From NCBI GenBank assembly GCA_027452025.1, contig DAIDHI010000060.1:1-46130 (forward strand): a DNA stretch of 46,130 bases, read 5' to 3'. A program made the position numbers and the translations under genes. The stretch comes from Elusimicrobiota bacterium (GTDB lineage Bacteria > Elusimicrobiota > Elusimicrobia > UBA1565 > UBA9628). Below are positions 7,472 to 15,884 of the stretch, piece by piece. The notes below the pieces were generated by a model that had not been told where the DNA came from, made no database searches, and saw only the letters and a program-made list of their open reading frames with translations. Positions within the stretch are counted from its first letter, which is position 1. Every line of letters starts with the position of its first letter.

Positions 7472-9951
7472 GGCTTCTGTTTCGGCGCGGCCGGAGGCGC
7501 CTTTTCGCCGCAGGCGACGGTCACGAAGGCTTCGGAGCCGTCGCGGGCGACCTTGAAGCGGTGCTTGTCGCCGGGCTTTGAGACGGCCAGGATCTTGGCC
7601 AGGGACATGAGCGCTTGGCTGCCGCCCGGCGGGAAGTAGGCGCCGTCCACGCCCACCAGGACGTCGCCCGGACGCAGCCCGGCGGCGGCGGCCGGGCTGC
7701 CCGGGCGCACGGCCTCGATGACGACGCCGCGCTCGGGCAGGACGGCTTGCTCATTGTCGACGATGATCCCGAGCCAGGCCGAGTCGATGTTGCCCGTCGC
7801 CTGGTACTGATCCAGGGCGGCTTTGACGTCGCTGGAGGCGATGGCGAAATTGAGGTTGCCCGGGCCTTCCATTCCAGCCGAATCCATTCCCACGACCTCG
7901 CCGCGCATATTGGTCAGCGCGCCGCCGGAGTTGCCGTGCGTGATCGGGGCGTCGATTTGCACCCACTGGGCGTAGATCGAGCCGTTGTTGCGCAGGCTGC
8001 TCACCATGCCGTGGCTGACGACGAGCTCGAGCCCCTGCGGATGGCCGAAAGTCATGACCTCGTCGCCGACGCGGAGATGATCGCTGTCGGCCAGCATCAG
8101 CGCCGGCCAGCCGCCCTGGCGGTTGGGCAGCTGCACCAAGGCGATGTCTTTCTGGGCGTTGATCGCCACGACCTTGGCCTTGACCTGGGCGCCGCCCTCG
8201 TCCATGCGCACGAGCACCTCGCCCCCGAGCCCGGCGTCGGCGACGACGTGCGCGTTGGTGGCCATGAGGCCGCCCGTCGTGACGACGTAGCCGGAGCCGA
8301 TGGCGTAGCCGTTGGGCATTCGCACCACGATCTCGGCCACGGAAGGGACGACCTTATCGACGACCTGCTGGCGAGTCAGGTCTGGAGACTGAGCCTGCTG
8401 CGCGGCCTGCCGCAGGGCGTTGAGCAACTGCGGGGGCAGCTGGGCCTCGTCCTGCTGGTAGGCCGCCGCGTGATAGACGGCCTGGCTGGGAGACTGGGCG
8501 ACGGGGCCGCCGAGGCCGAGCCAAGAGCCGCCCAGAAGCGCGGCCAGGAGCAGCAGCGTCGCGCCTTTGGAGGAGCGGCGCACGGCGGCTTGCGCCTCGG
8601 CCCGGGCTTGCGCGTACGCGGCGGCCCGGGCCTTGCGGTGCAGGCGCCAATTGACGAAGAGAAAGACCACGGAGAGCGCCGAGACCAGAAGCTGGAGCGG
8701 CAAGGGCAGGAAGAAGGCCGCGGCGACGGCCAGCGCGTTGTAGGTCAGGTGAGCGACGAAGGGCGCCACGAGGCTGCGGCTGCGATAGAGAACGTAGGCG
8801 AGCGTCAAGCCGAGGGCGAAGTGCAGCGAGTAGAAGAACGGGTTAATGCCCCAGGCGGCGAAGTGAGCGACGGCGAAGCGGTTCGCGGAGTAGACGGCGG
8901 CCAGCGGGAACGCCGCCACCGAAAGCTTGGAGAGCCAGGCCAGGGCCTTCTGCGTGCCGGCGCGCCAGCCGATCGGGTCGGAGAGGCTGCCGGCCACCTT
9001 GGCGGCGAGCTGCGCGCCGGGCCTGATCGCGGCCAGCGCCATGAACGGCAGGACGAAAAAGCCGAGACGGAAGACCAGCTCCTCCATGCCCGTGGCCAGC
9101 GGCAGGGTCTGCGCGAAGAAGTGCCAGGGGTTTTTGTGCACCAGCTCCGCGATGGCCTGCGGGCCGAACTGGGTCAGGAGCTCGACGCGCCCCAGGGAGT
9201 GCAGCGTGCCGGCCGGCACGCGGAGAGGCCAGCTCGAAAGGGCGAAAACCGGTCCGAGGACGAGCTGAATGAGGAAAGACAGTCCCACCATGTTGACGCC
9301 CCACTTCAAGCCGAAGAGGATCTTGCCCGGAAGCTTCTTGGGCAGAGCCTGAGGGCCGCCGAAGTCGTCCGTGGTCTTGAGCACGACTCGCGGCGCGGGC
9401 GGCTGGGCGGCCTTTTGCAGGGGGGCGAGGCTGCGGAGGGGAGCGGGGAGCAGATAGTGCGTGCTGCGGTGCGACAGGACCTTGTGGATCGCGAGGCGCA
9501 GCCAGTCCGGCCGCTCCACGAGCCTGCCTTCCACCGAGCCCAGAGCCCCATCGAAGACGCGGTCTGCGCCGGCCTTCGCGGACTCGGGAGTCGCCGCGGC
9601 GCGGCTTCGGGCCGGGGAGGGGGAGGCACGCCCCAAGACGCTCTTGGCGACCGGCGCGAAAGCCGCCTTCGGCTCGGCGCGAGCGGCGGCCGCTTCGGCC
9701 ACGGCCGCCTGGGGCGCGGCCGCTTCGGGGCTCGCGGAGGCGGCGGCCGGCGCTTCGGGCGCTGCGGCGGCGGAAAGATCGAGGGCGGCGGGCAGCTGGG
9801 GCGCGCCGGAGGGGATCGCGATCCCCGCGCGCGGAAGATTTTCGCCGGCCGGGCCCTCGGTTTCCATCGCCAGCGCGGCCGACGGCGGCCACGAGGCCGC
9901 CAGGACGGCGGCGGCGAGCAGCGAGGCGAGAGCGCGGGACAGAGGCTTCAT
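7468..9951 (-). CDS. CPBP intramembrane protease fused to HtrA-type serine protease with PDZ
   Basis: ATG 9951 is chosen because it starts a clear signal peptide (MKPLSRALASLLAAAVLAAS); the frame runs open further upstream without one. About 110 Ala/Pro-rich residues follow. Next is a multi-helix CPBP (Abi/Rce1-like) domain with GMEELVFRLGFF near 288-299 (EExxxR) and later histidine motifs HFALG and HLTYN. A last hydrophobic helix leads into a trypsin-like domain. Its triad is His in ATNAHVV (~564), Asp in KDIALVQL (~601) and Ser in THGNSGGAL (~674), with an oxyanion GSGYV before it. A PDZ domain (WLGIIV, then GLRPGDVLVGVDG) ends the protein. CPBP proteins are glutamic intramembrane proteases and HtrA/DegP proteins are periplasmic quality-control proteases. 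All signature residues of both are present, so both could be active. The order places the serine protease after the last membrane helix. Confidence 0.88.
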   Translation of the reverse strand: MKPLSRALASLLAAAVLAASWPPSAALAMETEGPAGENLPRAGIAIPSGAPQLPAALDLSAAAAPEAPAAASASPEAAAPQAAVAEAAAARAEPKAAFAPVAKSVLGRASPSPARSRAAATPESAKAGADRVFDGALGSVEGRLVERPDWLRLAIHKVLSHRSTHYLLPAPLRSLAPLQKAAQPPAPRVVLKTTDDFGGPQALPKKLPGKILFGLKWGVNMVGLSFLIQLVLGPVFALSSWPLRVPAGTLHSLGRVELLTQFGPQAIAELVHKNPWHFFAQTLPLATGMEELVFRLGFFVLPFMALAAIRPGAQLAAKVAGSLSDPIGWRAGTQKALAWLSKLSVAAFPLAAVYSANRFAVAHFAAWGINPFFYSLHFALGLTLAYVLYRSRSLVAPFVAHLTYNALAVAAAFFLPLPLQLLVSALSVVFLFVNWRLHRKARAAAYAQARAEAQAAVRRSSKGATLLLLAALLGGSWLGLGGPVAQSPSQAVYHAAAYQQDEAQLPPQLLNALRQAAQQAQSPDLTRQQVVDKVVPSVAEIVVRMPNGYAIGSGYVVTTGGLMATNAHVVADAGLGGEVLVRMDEGGAQVKAKVVAINAQKDIALVQLPNRQGGWPALMLADSDHLRVGDEVMTFGHPQGLELVVSHGMVSSLRNNGSIYAQWVQIDAPITHGNSGGALTNMRGEVVGMDSAGMEGPGNLNFAIASSDVKAALDQYQATGNIDSAWLGIIVDNEQAVLPERGVVIEAVRPGSPAAAAGLRPGDVLVGVDGAYFPPGGSQALMSLAKILAVSKPGDKHRFKVARDGSEAFVTVACGEKAPPAAPKQKP

Positions 9952-9968
9952 CGCTCCCAGTCTACGAT

Positions 9969-10017
9969 ATGGCGCCAAAAACCCCGTGGGCCGGAGGGCC
10001 CAACACGGAGGCGCCAT
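9969..10017. promoter_or_regulatory. nested inverted repeat in the leader of the fusion protease gene
   Basis: The outer arms atggcgcc (9969-9976) and ggcgccat (10010-10017) are perfect. Inside, tgggcc/ggccca and ccg/cgg pair around ggag with a small bulge. It starts 18 bases upstream of the protease start codon, so on that transcript it would be a structured 5' leader. No T tract follows on either strand. Confidence 0.5.
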
Positions 10018-10135
10018 TAGACCCCGCGCCGGCGGCCCCAACGCCCTAGGGAACTAAAATGGGCGTCTAAACGTATCTATCAGAGCGGGCCAGGCTGATC
10101 GTCTCTTGAGAAATGTCTGCTTTCCCTGACAAAAC

Positions 10136-10405
10136 ATGAAAAGGACACGTCGAACCCATCCCCTTGACGAGGTGTTCCAGGCCCCGAGCCACATCCTCAT
10201 TCTGCGCGTTCTTGAGTACACCTCCGAGGGAGCCAGCGCACGGTCCTTGGCGCGGGCGGCTCGGATCAATCATCAGTCCTGCGTCGACGCCTTGGCGCGC
10301 CTGCGCCATGCAGGCGTGGTCAAAGGGCGCCGGCTGGACAGGGGAAATCCTCTTGTTCGAGATGGTTTGCTGCCGCTGCTCGAGGCTGAGCGGGGCCTAG
10401 AGCAG
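10136..10405 (+). pseudogene. winged-helix N-terminus of a nucleotidyltransferase-type protein, truncated
   Basis: The first ~70 residues form a winged helix: HPLDEVFQAPSHILILRVL, then ARSLARAARINHQSCVDALA, then LRHAGVVKGRRLDRGN. This is the pattern of wHTH domains placed before a MNT-type nucleotidyltransferase. After RGN the usual strand of the wing is absent and the sequence jumps to LVRDGLLPLLEAERGL, the linker helix that leads to the nucleotidyltransferase domain in such proteins. The frame then runs into the 3' end of dapA on the other strand, so the catalytic domain is gone. The frame stays open to 10573 only as a shadow of dapA. Confidence 0.5.
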
Positions 10406-11284
10406 GCCCGCCGCGCGCAGCGCCTGGCGAAGCTCCGGACGCAATTCCTTGGAGAGCGGCGTCAGGGGCAGCCGCGGAGCGCCGCCGCAGACGCCCAGCA
10501 TCTCCAGGGCGGCCTTGACCGGGATCGGGTTGGTTTCCGAGAAGAGCGCCTTGATGAGCGGGAACAGCTCTAGGTGGAGGGCGCGCGCTTTGGCGAAGTC
10601 TCCGGAGAGCGCGTGCCGGCACAGCTGCGAGGTCTTCTTGGGCGCGACGTTCGAGACGACGGAGACCACGCCCGCGGCGCCGGCGGCCATCATGGGCAAG
10701 GTCAGGGAGTCGTCGCCGCTGAGCACGGAGAAGGGCGCCGGCAGAAGGCGCAGGATCTCGCTGACTTGGTCGAGGCTTCCCGAGGCTTCCTTGACGGCGA
10801 CGACGTTGGGGCAGGCCTTGGCCATGCGCGCCAAGGTCTTGGGAAGGATGTTGACGGCCGTGCGGCCGGGGATGTTGTAGACGACGACGGGCAGGCGGCA
10901 GCCGCGCGCCACGGCCGTGAAATGCTGGAACAGCCCTTCCTGGGTCGGCTTGTTGTAGTAGGGCGCGAGCACGAGCACGGCGTCGGCCCCCAATGACTCC
11001 GCTTCGCGGACCATCTCCACCGCCTTCCAGGTGGCGTTGGTGCCCACGCCGGCGACGACGGGGACGCGCCCTTGCGAGACCTCCAGGCAGACGTCGATGG
11101 ACCGGCGATACTCGTCGTGGGAGAGCGTGGCGGCCTCGCCGGTCGAGCCGCAGGGCACCAGACCGGACACCCCGCCGGCAAGCTGCAGCTGGGCCAGCCG
11201 GCGCAAGGCGACGGGATCGAGCCGGCCGTCGCGGCCGAAGGGGGTGACGAGGGCGGTCAAGCAGCCTTGGAACGGGTGTTTCAT
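10397..11284 (-). CDS. dapA: 4-hydroxy-tetrahydrodipicolinate synthase
   Basis: DapA condenses pyruvate with aspartate semialdehyde in the cytoplasm, the first committed step to diaminopimelate and lysine. The 295-residue length is normal. Visible signatures are LVTPFGRDG, CGSTGEAATL (GTTGE-type substrate loop), the catalytic tyrosine in VVYNIPGRT and the Schiff-base lysine in VVAVKEASG (~163). The C-terminal helices are complete (NPIPVKAALEMLG). The ATG at 11284 overlaps the dapF stop as ATGA, so the two are translationally coupled. It is the last gene of a long minus-strand run; a relic on the other strand abuts its 3' end. Confidence 0.97.
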   Translation of the reverse strand: MKHPFQGCLTALVTPFGRDGRLDPVALRRLAQLQLAGGVSGLVPCGSTGEAATLSHDEYRRSIDVCLEVSQGRVPVVAGVGTNATWKAVEMVREAESLGADAVLVLAPYYNKPTQEGLFQHFTAVARGCRLPVVVYNIPGRTAVNILPKTLARMAKACPNVVAVKEASGSLDQVSEILRLLPAPFSVLSGDDSLTLPMMAAGAAGVVSVVSNVAPKKTSQLCRHALSGDFAKARALHLELFPLIKALFSETNPIPVKAALEMLGVCGGAPRLPLTPLSKELRPELRQALRAAGLL

Positions 11285-12072
11285 GACGTGATCTCTCCAG
11301 TGAAGACGACGCGCGCCGGGCCTTCGAGCCAGACGTCGGAGAAGCTCGAGCCGGCGCGAGAGAAGCTCGCGCGCAGCTCGCCGCCCCGCGCCTTGACGGA
11401 AACGGGGCTTTCGGCCAGGCCGAGGACGGCGGCGGCCGCCGCGGCGGCGAGGGCGCCGGTGCCGCAGGCCAAGGTCTCCGCCTCCACGCCGCGCTCGAAG
11501 GTGCGCAGCGACAAACCGCCGTTTTCGGCCGAGACGAAGTCGGCGTTGGCGCCCGCGGCGCCGAAGGCCTCGTGCCGGCGCAGGGCGGCGCCGACCTCGT
11601 CTACGGGATAGTCTTGGAGGCCTTCGACGAAAACGACGGCGTGCGGCACCCCGGTGTCGACGAAGTGCGCCGTCAGCCGGCGGCCGGCCACGGACAGGTC
11701 CAGTCCCAGGCGAAGCCCTTTCGGCCCCGGCATGGCGATGGCGGCCTTTTGGCGGCCGGTCACGCGGGCGGACAGCGTCCCGGCGGCGGTGACGATGGAA
11801 AATTCCTCGGCGCCGGCGTCGCCCCGCTCCTTGAGCCACCAAGCCGCGCACCGGGTTCCGTTGCCGCAGAACGCCTCGGAGCCGTCGGCATTGAAGTAGC
11901 GCAGGGCGGGGAGGCGGCCGCGCTTGAGGACCAGGAGCCCGTCGGCTCCAATGGCCCCGCGACGGTCGCACAGCCGTCGGGCCAGCTCCGCGGGGCGGGA
12001 AGGCGCGCCTTCGACCAGCACGAAGTCGTTGCCGGCCCCGGAAAGCTTGGAAAAGAGCAGTCGGCGCGGCAT
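11281..12072 (-). CDS. dapF: diaminopimelate epimerase
   Basis: DapF converts LL- to meso-diaminopimelate, used for peptidoglycan cross-links and lysine. The start at ATG 12072 gives MPRRLLFSKLSGAGNDFVLV, the canonical N-terminus; the frame is open further upstream without homology. The two catalytic cysteines are visible, in EAFCGNGTRC and ETLACGTGA. The length of 263 residues is near the usual 270-280. It directly precedes dapA with an ATGA overlap, and its start abuts the stop of the TPR gene at 12072. Co-transcription with envelope genes fits a role in wall synthesis. Confidence 0.95.
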   Translation of the reverse strand: MPRRLLFSKLSGAGNDFVLVEGAPSRPAELARRLCDRRGAIGADGLLVLKRGRLPALRYFNADGSEAFCGNGTRCAAWWLKERGDAGAEEFSIVTAAGTLSARVTGRQKAAIAMPGPKGLRLGLDLSVAGRRLTAHFVDTGVPHAVVFVEGLQDYPVDEVGAALRRHEAFGAAGANADFVSAENGGLSLRTFERGVEAETLACGTGALAAAAAAAVLGLAESPVSVKARGGELRASFSRAGSSFSDVWLEGPARVVFTGEITS

Positions 12073-13028
12073 CAGCGCCGGCCCTTCCGGAGCTCTTTTA
12101 AGAGCGCCGCCGAGGCGTGGGCGACGAAAGGCGAGCGCCGCTCGCATTGGGCCGCAAGGGCCAAGTCGGCCCGCGCCGCCTTCTCGTCGCCGCGTTTGAG
12201 CGCCACGCGGGCGCGGATCCACAGCGCCAGCGGCTCCCGCGGGTCCTGCGCGAGCGCGGCTTGCGCGCCGGCGAGGGCTTCCGGCCAGCGGCCGAGCTCG
12301 AGCTGCCAGGCCGCGCGCAACAGGCGCAGATCGGAGCGTCCGGGCTCCAGGGACATGGCGGAGTCCAGCGTCTTGACGGCGTCGCCGCCGCGGCCCTCGG
12401 CGCGTTGGACCATGGCCAAGGTGATGAAACCGGACGCGGACGGGGCCAGGGCAAGCGATTTGCGCGCGGCGGCCTCGGCGCCGGCGAAGTCGCGCTTTCG
12501 GTAGAGGACCTGGCCATAATCTCTCCAGAGGCCGGGCTTGCCGCCGAGAATCTGCAGGGCCTTTTGATAGTGGCCGACGCTGGCATCGAGCAGGCCGAGC
12601 GAAGCGTCGATCTCGGCTAGGCCCTGGTGGGCCACGGCGTTGTTGGGATGGATCGCCAGCACGTCGTCGAAGACCGGTTGGGCCTGCTCCTCGAGCCCGG
12701 CGTGATGCAGAAGCAGGCCGAGCTGGGTCAGCAGGTTGATGTCCTTGGGGAACATCCTCGTGCTGACTTGATACACGCCGAGCGCCAGGTCAAGACGGCC
12801 CACGCGTTCAAAGGATCGGCCGAGATAAAGATAGGCTTGCGCCAGCTTCTCGCCGCCCAGCTTCTGCATGGTCTCGGGAGAGAGGTCGGCGATGACTTGG
12901 CGGTAATGGCCGCCCTGAAAGGACTGGCTTGCCTTGCGCAGGGGGTCGGCCGCGAGCGAGGAGATGAAGGCCGCGGCGGCCGGCTGGGCGGCCAGCAAAA
13001 GCGCGAGCAGCCCTGCTGCGGCGTTCAC
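12072..13028 (-). CDS. secreted TPR-repeat protein
   Basis: The GTG at 13028 overlaps the patatin stop (GTGA) and begins a signal peptide (LLALLLAAQPAAAAF). The rest is a solenoid of about seven TPR-type helix pairs with the W/L-G-Y-A-F-A-P pattern (AQAYLYLGRSFERVGRLDLA; NNAVAHQGLAEIDASLG; PGLWRDYGQVLYRKRDFAGA). TPR proteins in the periplasm usually scaffold envelope complexes. Its place between a patatin, a TolC-like protein and dapF suggests envelope assembly, but no partner is certain. The length of 318 residues is ordinary. Confidence 0.85.
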   Translation of the reverse strand: MNAAAGLLALLLAAQPAAAAFISSLAADPLRKASQSFQGGHYRQVIADLSPETMQKLGGEKLAQAYLYLGRSFERVGRLDLALGVYQVSTRMFPKDINLLTQLGLLLHHAGLEEQAQPVFDDVLAIHPNNAVAHQGLAEIDASLGLLDASVGHYQKALQILGGKPGLWRDYGQVLYRKRDFAGAEAAARKSLALAPSASGFITLAMVQRAEGRGGDAVKTLDSAMSLEPGRSDLRLLRAAWQLELGRWPEALAGAQAALAQDPREPLALWIRARVALKRGDEKAARADLALAAQCERRSPFVAHASAALLKELRKGRR

Positions 13029-13999
13029 CGCGAGGCCTCCTTCGGGAGATAATCCGAGGCCAGGCTGGGCATCGAGAAGAGGATGAGGCTTTCCATGGCG
13101 GGATTGAGGGCCCTGTCGGCGGCGATGGTTCCTTTCTTGATCGCCTCCGGGATGCGGTCGGATTCCGCCATGCCGATCCCGCCGACCGGAGGCTCGATGA
13201 CGAAATTCGCGGCGCGCTTCTCCTCGCGCGAGAGCAGGGAGCCGCGGATGTCGATGACCTGTTCCAGGCTCTCGATGACGCTGCGCGGCTTGGATTGCGT
13301 GTAGTCGGTCTCGGTCACGCTCGCCAGAACCCAGTCGGCGCCGAGCAGCCTCGCCGCGTCGATCGGAATATAGTCGACGACGCCGCCGTCGACGAGGTAG
13401 CGCTGGCGATACTCGACGGGCTGGAAGATCCCGGGCAGGTTCATGCTCGCGCGCACGGCGGGGGCGAGCGGGCCCTCGCGGAAGACGATCGCCTCGCCCG
13501 AGTAGAGGTCCATCGCCACGCAGGCGAAGGGGATCTTGAGCTGCTCGAAGGTCCGGCCCCCGACTTCCTGATTGATGAACTTCGCCGCCCGCGCCGAGGA
13601 TAGGAGCTTGGAAAAGAGGATGTAGCGCAAGAACGTGAAGGCGTTGAGGTTGTTGCCCGTGTTCACCCTGACGTGGGTGGCCATGTCGCGAAGCCTGGAG
13701 ATAGAGTCCCCCGCGGCGAAGAGCGAGCCGATGACGGCGCCCATGGAGGTGCCGGCCATCAGGTCTATGGGAAAGCCGGCGTCCACGAGGACGGAGAGCA
13801 CCCCGATGTGAGCCGTGGCGCGAAGCGAGCCGGCGGAGAGGACCACCCCGACCGTGGGGCGCTCGCCTTTCGGTTTGGAGACGAGCTGCTTCCAGAGGCT
13901 GTCGCGCAGTATGGCGTCGTCCGAAAGGTCCGGGGCGGCCTTCAGCGAGACGGCGGTCCCGAGCAATAGCGCGAGCAGGAGGGCCGCGCGGCGTCTCAT
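13025..13999 (-). CDS. secreted patatin-like phospholipase
   Basis: ATG 13999 overlaps the TolC-like stop (ATGA), which favours it over a TTG one codon upstream. A signal peptide (LLALLLGTAVSLKAA) is followed by a patatin domain. Its oxyanion-type loop is VLSAGSLRATAHIG, the nucleophile elbow is GTSMG (Ser ~83) and the DGG dyad motif lies in RYLVDGGVVDYIP (Asp ~203). The usual glycine-rich GGGxRG is degenerate here (SAGSLRA). Patatins hydrolyse acyl esters of lipids. With a signal peptide, the likely substrate pool is periplasmic or outer-membrane phospholipid. It sits in an envelope-gene run beside an outer-membrane channel. Confidence 0.9.
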   Translation of the reverse strand: MRRRAALLLALLLGTAVSLKAAPDLSDDAILRDSLWKQLVSKPKGERPTVGVVLSAGSLRATAHIGVLSVLVDAGFPIDLMAGTSMGAVIGSLFAAGDSISRLRDMATHVRVNTGNNLNAFTFLRYILFSKLLSSARAAKFINQEVGGRTFEQLKIPFACVAMDLYSGEAIVFREGPLAPAVRASMNLPGIFQPVEYRQRYLVDGGVVDYIPIDAARLLGADWVLASVTETDYTQSKPRSVIESLEQVIDIRGSLLSREEKRAANFVIEPPVGGIGMAESDRIPEAIKKGTIAADRALNPAMESLILFSMPSLASDYLPKEASR

Positions 14000-15303
14000 C
14001 AAGGGGCGATGTCGCGCCCGACGGCGCGTTCCAGCTTGGCCAGGGCGATAATGTGCTCCGTCACGGCCTTCTCGTAGGACAGCTTCAAATCCAGCAGGCT
14101 CTGGAGCGCTCCGATGCGCTCGAGCGCCGTGCCGGAGGAGCCGGCGGCGTCGTAAATGGCCTGGACCTTGCGATACTCGGCCTCGCGCAGGGGGAATTCG
14201 CGCTGCCAGTACTCGAGGTCCTCGTAGGCTTGCCGCACCTCGAGCCGGACCCGATCCTGAAGCTCCGAGCGTTTGATCTGGCCCTGGCGCTGCTCGGCGC
14301 GGCGCTGCTTGATCTGGCTCCAGTAGTCGTAGGAAAACGGCAGCTTCAGGCCTACGGTCGCGTCCCAGTTGTTTTGGCGCAGGGGAAAATCGGTGTCGGC
14401 GAGCTCATAGTCGCCGGCCAGAAAGACCGTCGGCAGGCGGCGCGCCTGGGCGAGGTTGACGGAAATGGCGTCCATCTGAGCCTTGTAGGTCTCCGACTGG
14501 AGCTCGGGGCGCAGCTCGATGGCCCAGAGCGCGGCTTTCTCGATGTCGATGTCGACGGGCTTGGTCTGGAGCGCTCCCTCCACCCGGAAGGGCGTGTCGA
14601 GCTCGACGTTGAGGCTTTTCAGGAACGCGAGACGGCGCAGATCCAGCTGATGCTCGGCCTCGGCGGATTCCGCGCGCGCCGCCGAGAGCCTGGCCTCGGC
14701 TTCGATGCGCTCGAGCGCGGGGAGCGAGGCCTTGCGCAGCAGATCATCGACGGCCGACCGGTATTGGTCCGCGGCCTTGAGCCGATCCTGCGCGAGCAGC
14801 AGGCGATAGAACACTTCCTTGACTTCCATCAGGATGTCCATCCGGATGGAGTCGTGGGTGGTGTTCGCCTGCTTGGCGGCGGCTTGCGCCAGCCGCAGGG
14901 TGCTCAAGGTGCGGCCGCCGTCGTAGAGCGACATGTTCATGTAGGCGCGGCCGGAATAAAAGGTGCCCGTGTTGGTGGCATACTGGTTTCCGGGGAACAG
15001 CAGGATGTTGCGGAAGTCCCCGGAAAGGGAGAAGGGGTAGTTGGCGTTGTACTTGGTGCCGCTGGCCTGGAGGCCGACTTCGGGCAAGAAGAGGAACTTG
15101 GCCTCTCGCACCCGCTCGGCCGCGATGACCTGCTGCTGCTCGGCCGACAGCAGGCGGGCGTCGTTGAGCAGGGCCAGGTGCTCGGCGTCGTCGAGGGTGT
15201 AGACCTTCTCGACGAGGCTGAGGGGCTCGCCGATAGGCTCCTGAGCCCGAGCGCCGATGGCGCAGGCGAGGAGGAAGGCCGAAAGAATGCTTGTCGAACG
15301 CAC
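13999..15303 (-). CDS. TolC-family outer-membrane efflux protein
   Basis: The GTG at 15303 shares one base with the upstream stop. A signal peptide (ILSAFLLACAIGARAQ) precedes the two-fold TolC repeat: long coiled-coil helices (TLDDAEHLALLNDARLLSAE; ALWAIELRPELQSETY), each followed by barrel strands (YMNMSLYDGGRTLSTLRLA; ATVGLKLPFSYDYWSQIKQR). The LRPEL motif is characteristic of the family's second half. The length of 434 residues is normal. Such trimers span the outer membrane and periplasm and dock to RND, ABC or type I exporters. No pump or adaptor gene is adjacent, so its partner must lie elsewhere. Confidence 0.9.
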   Translation of the reverse strand: MRSTSILSAFLLACAIGARAQEPIGEPLSLVEKVYTLDDAEHLALLNDARLLSAEQQQVIAAERVREAKFLFLPEVGLQASGTKYNANYPFSLSGDFRNILLFPGNQYATNTGTFYSGRAYMNMSLYDGGRTLSTLRLAQAAAKQANTTHDSIRMDILMEVKEVFYRLLLAQDRLKAADQYRSAVDDLLRKASLPALERIEAEARLSAARAESAEAEHQLDLRRLAFLKSLNVELDTPFRVEGALQTKPVDIDIEKAALWAIELRPELQSETYKAQMDAISVNLAQARRLPTVFLAGDYELADTDFPLRQNNWDATVGLKLPFSYDYWSQIKQRRAEQRQGQIKRSELQDRVRLEVRQAYEDLEYWQREFPLREAEYRKVQAIYDAAGSSGTALERIGALQSLLDLKLSYEKAVTEHIIALAKLERAVGRDIAP

Positions 15304-15884
15304 TAAACTTTGAATGACCGGGTGATATGGTCGAGTTCCATCCGAATCGACTGCAGTTCGTCCCGCTGCGCCGCCGCGGCGGGCCCGTCCGGCAGTCTTC
15401 TCATCAGCGACTCGATTTTTTCGCTCAAATGCGCGGCTAAATTGCGGTCCTTTTGGACCATGCCCTGCAGGCTCGCCAGCATTCCGTTGAACTCCTCCTG
15501 GAGCTCCAGGAGCTCGTCTCCGGTGCGCAGCGACACCCGGTGCGTGAGGTCTCCGGAAGCGGCCACCTGCGCGCTCTTTTCAAAGCGATGGATGGGGCCG
15601 GCGAAGCGATGGGAGACGTAGAGCGAGATGAGCAGGATGATCACCAAATACAGGGCGATCTTGACCACGATGATCGTGTCGAACTGGGCGAGGGCGCCGG
15701 CCATCGCCGGGTTGTCGGCCAGGAGCATCTTGGCCATCGTGTAATAGACGTCCAGCCCCACGAGCAGCGACGCGATGAGGGCGCTGAAAAAGACCATCGC
15801 GACGTATTTGAACTGCAGGGCGCGCTTGATGATGACCGTGCGGCGCTGGAACCGCGGCGCCGTCGCGGGGCTGGACGTTTCCAT
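15303..15884 (-). CDS. two-helix membrane protein with HAMP domain and no output domain
   Basis: ATG 15884 overlaps the phosphofructokinase stop (ATGA). The protein has a cytoplasmic basic N-tail, a first membrane helix (VAMVFFSALIASLLVGLDVY), a short ~30-residue external loop, and a second helix (IALYLVIILLISLYV) that passes directly into a HAMP domain (FAGPIHRFEKSAQVAASGDL, then DELLELQEEFNGML). A coiled coil then ends the protein at 193 residues. HAMP domains normally relay signals to a kinase, cyclase or chemoreceptor tip. None is present, and the reading frame shows no sign of truncation. It may signal through a partner or act structurally. Confidence 0.85.
   Translation of the reverse strand: METSSPATAPRFQRRTVIIKRALQFKYVAMVFFSALIASLLVGLDVYYTMAKMLLADNPAMAGALAQFDTIIVVKIALYLVIILLISLYVSHRFAGPIHRFEKSAQVAASGDLTHRVSLRTGDELLELQEEFNGMLASLQGMVQKDRNLAAHLSEKIESLMRRLPDGPAAAAQRDELQSIRMELDHITRSFKV

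Noticed and set aside
7615-10020. 801-residue plus-strand frame opposite the fusion protease
   Set aside because: Its composition (Gly, Arg, Asp, His, Leu-rich without domains) is that of an antisense shadow in GC-rich DNA, and the minus strand has two complete protease domains.
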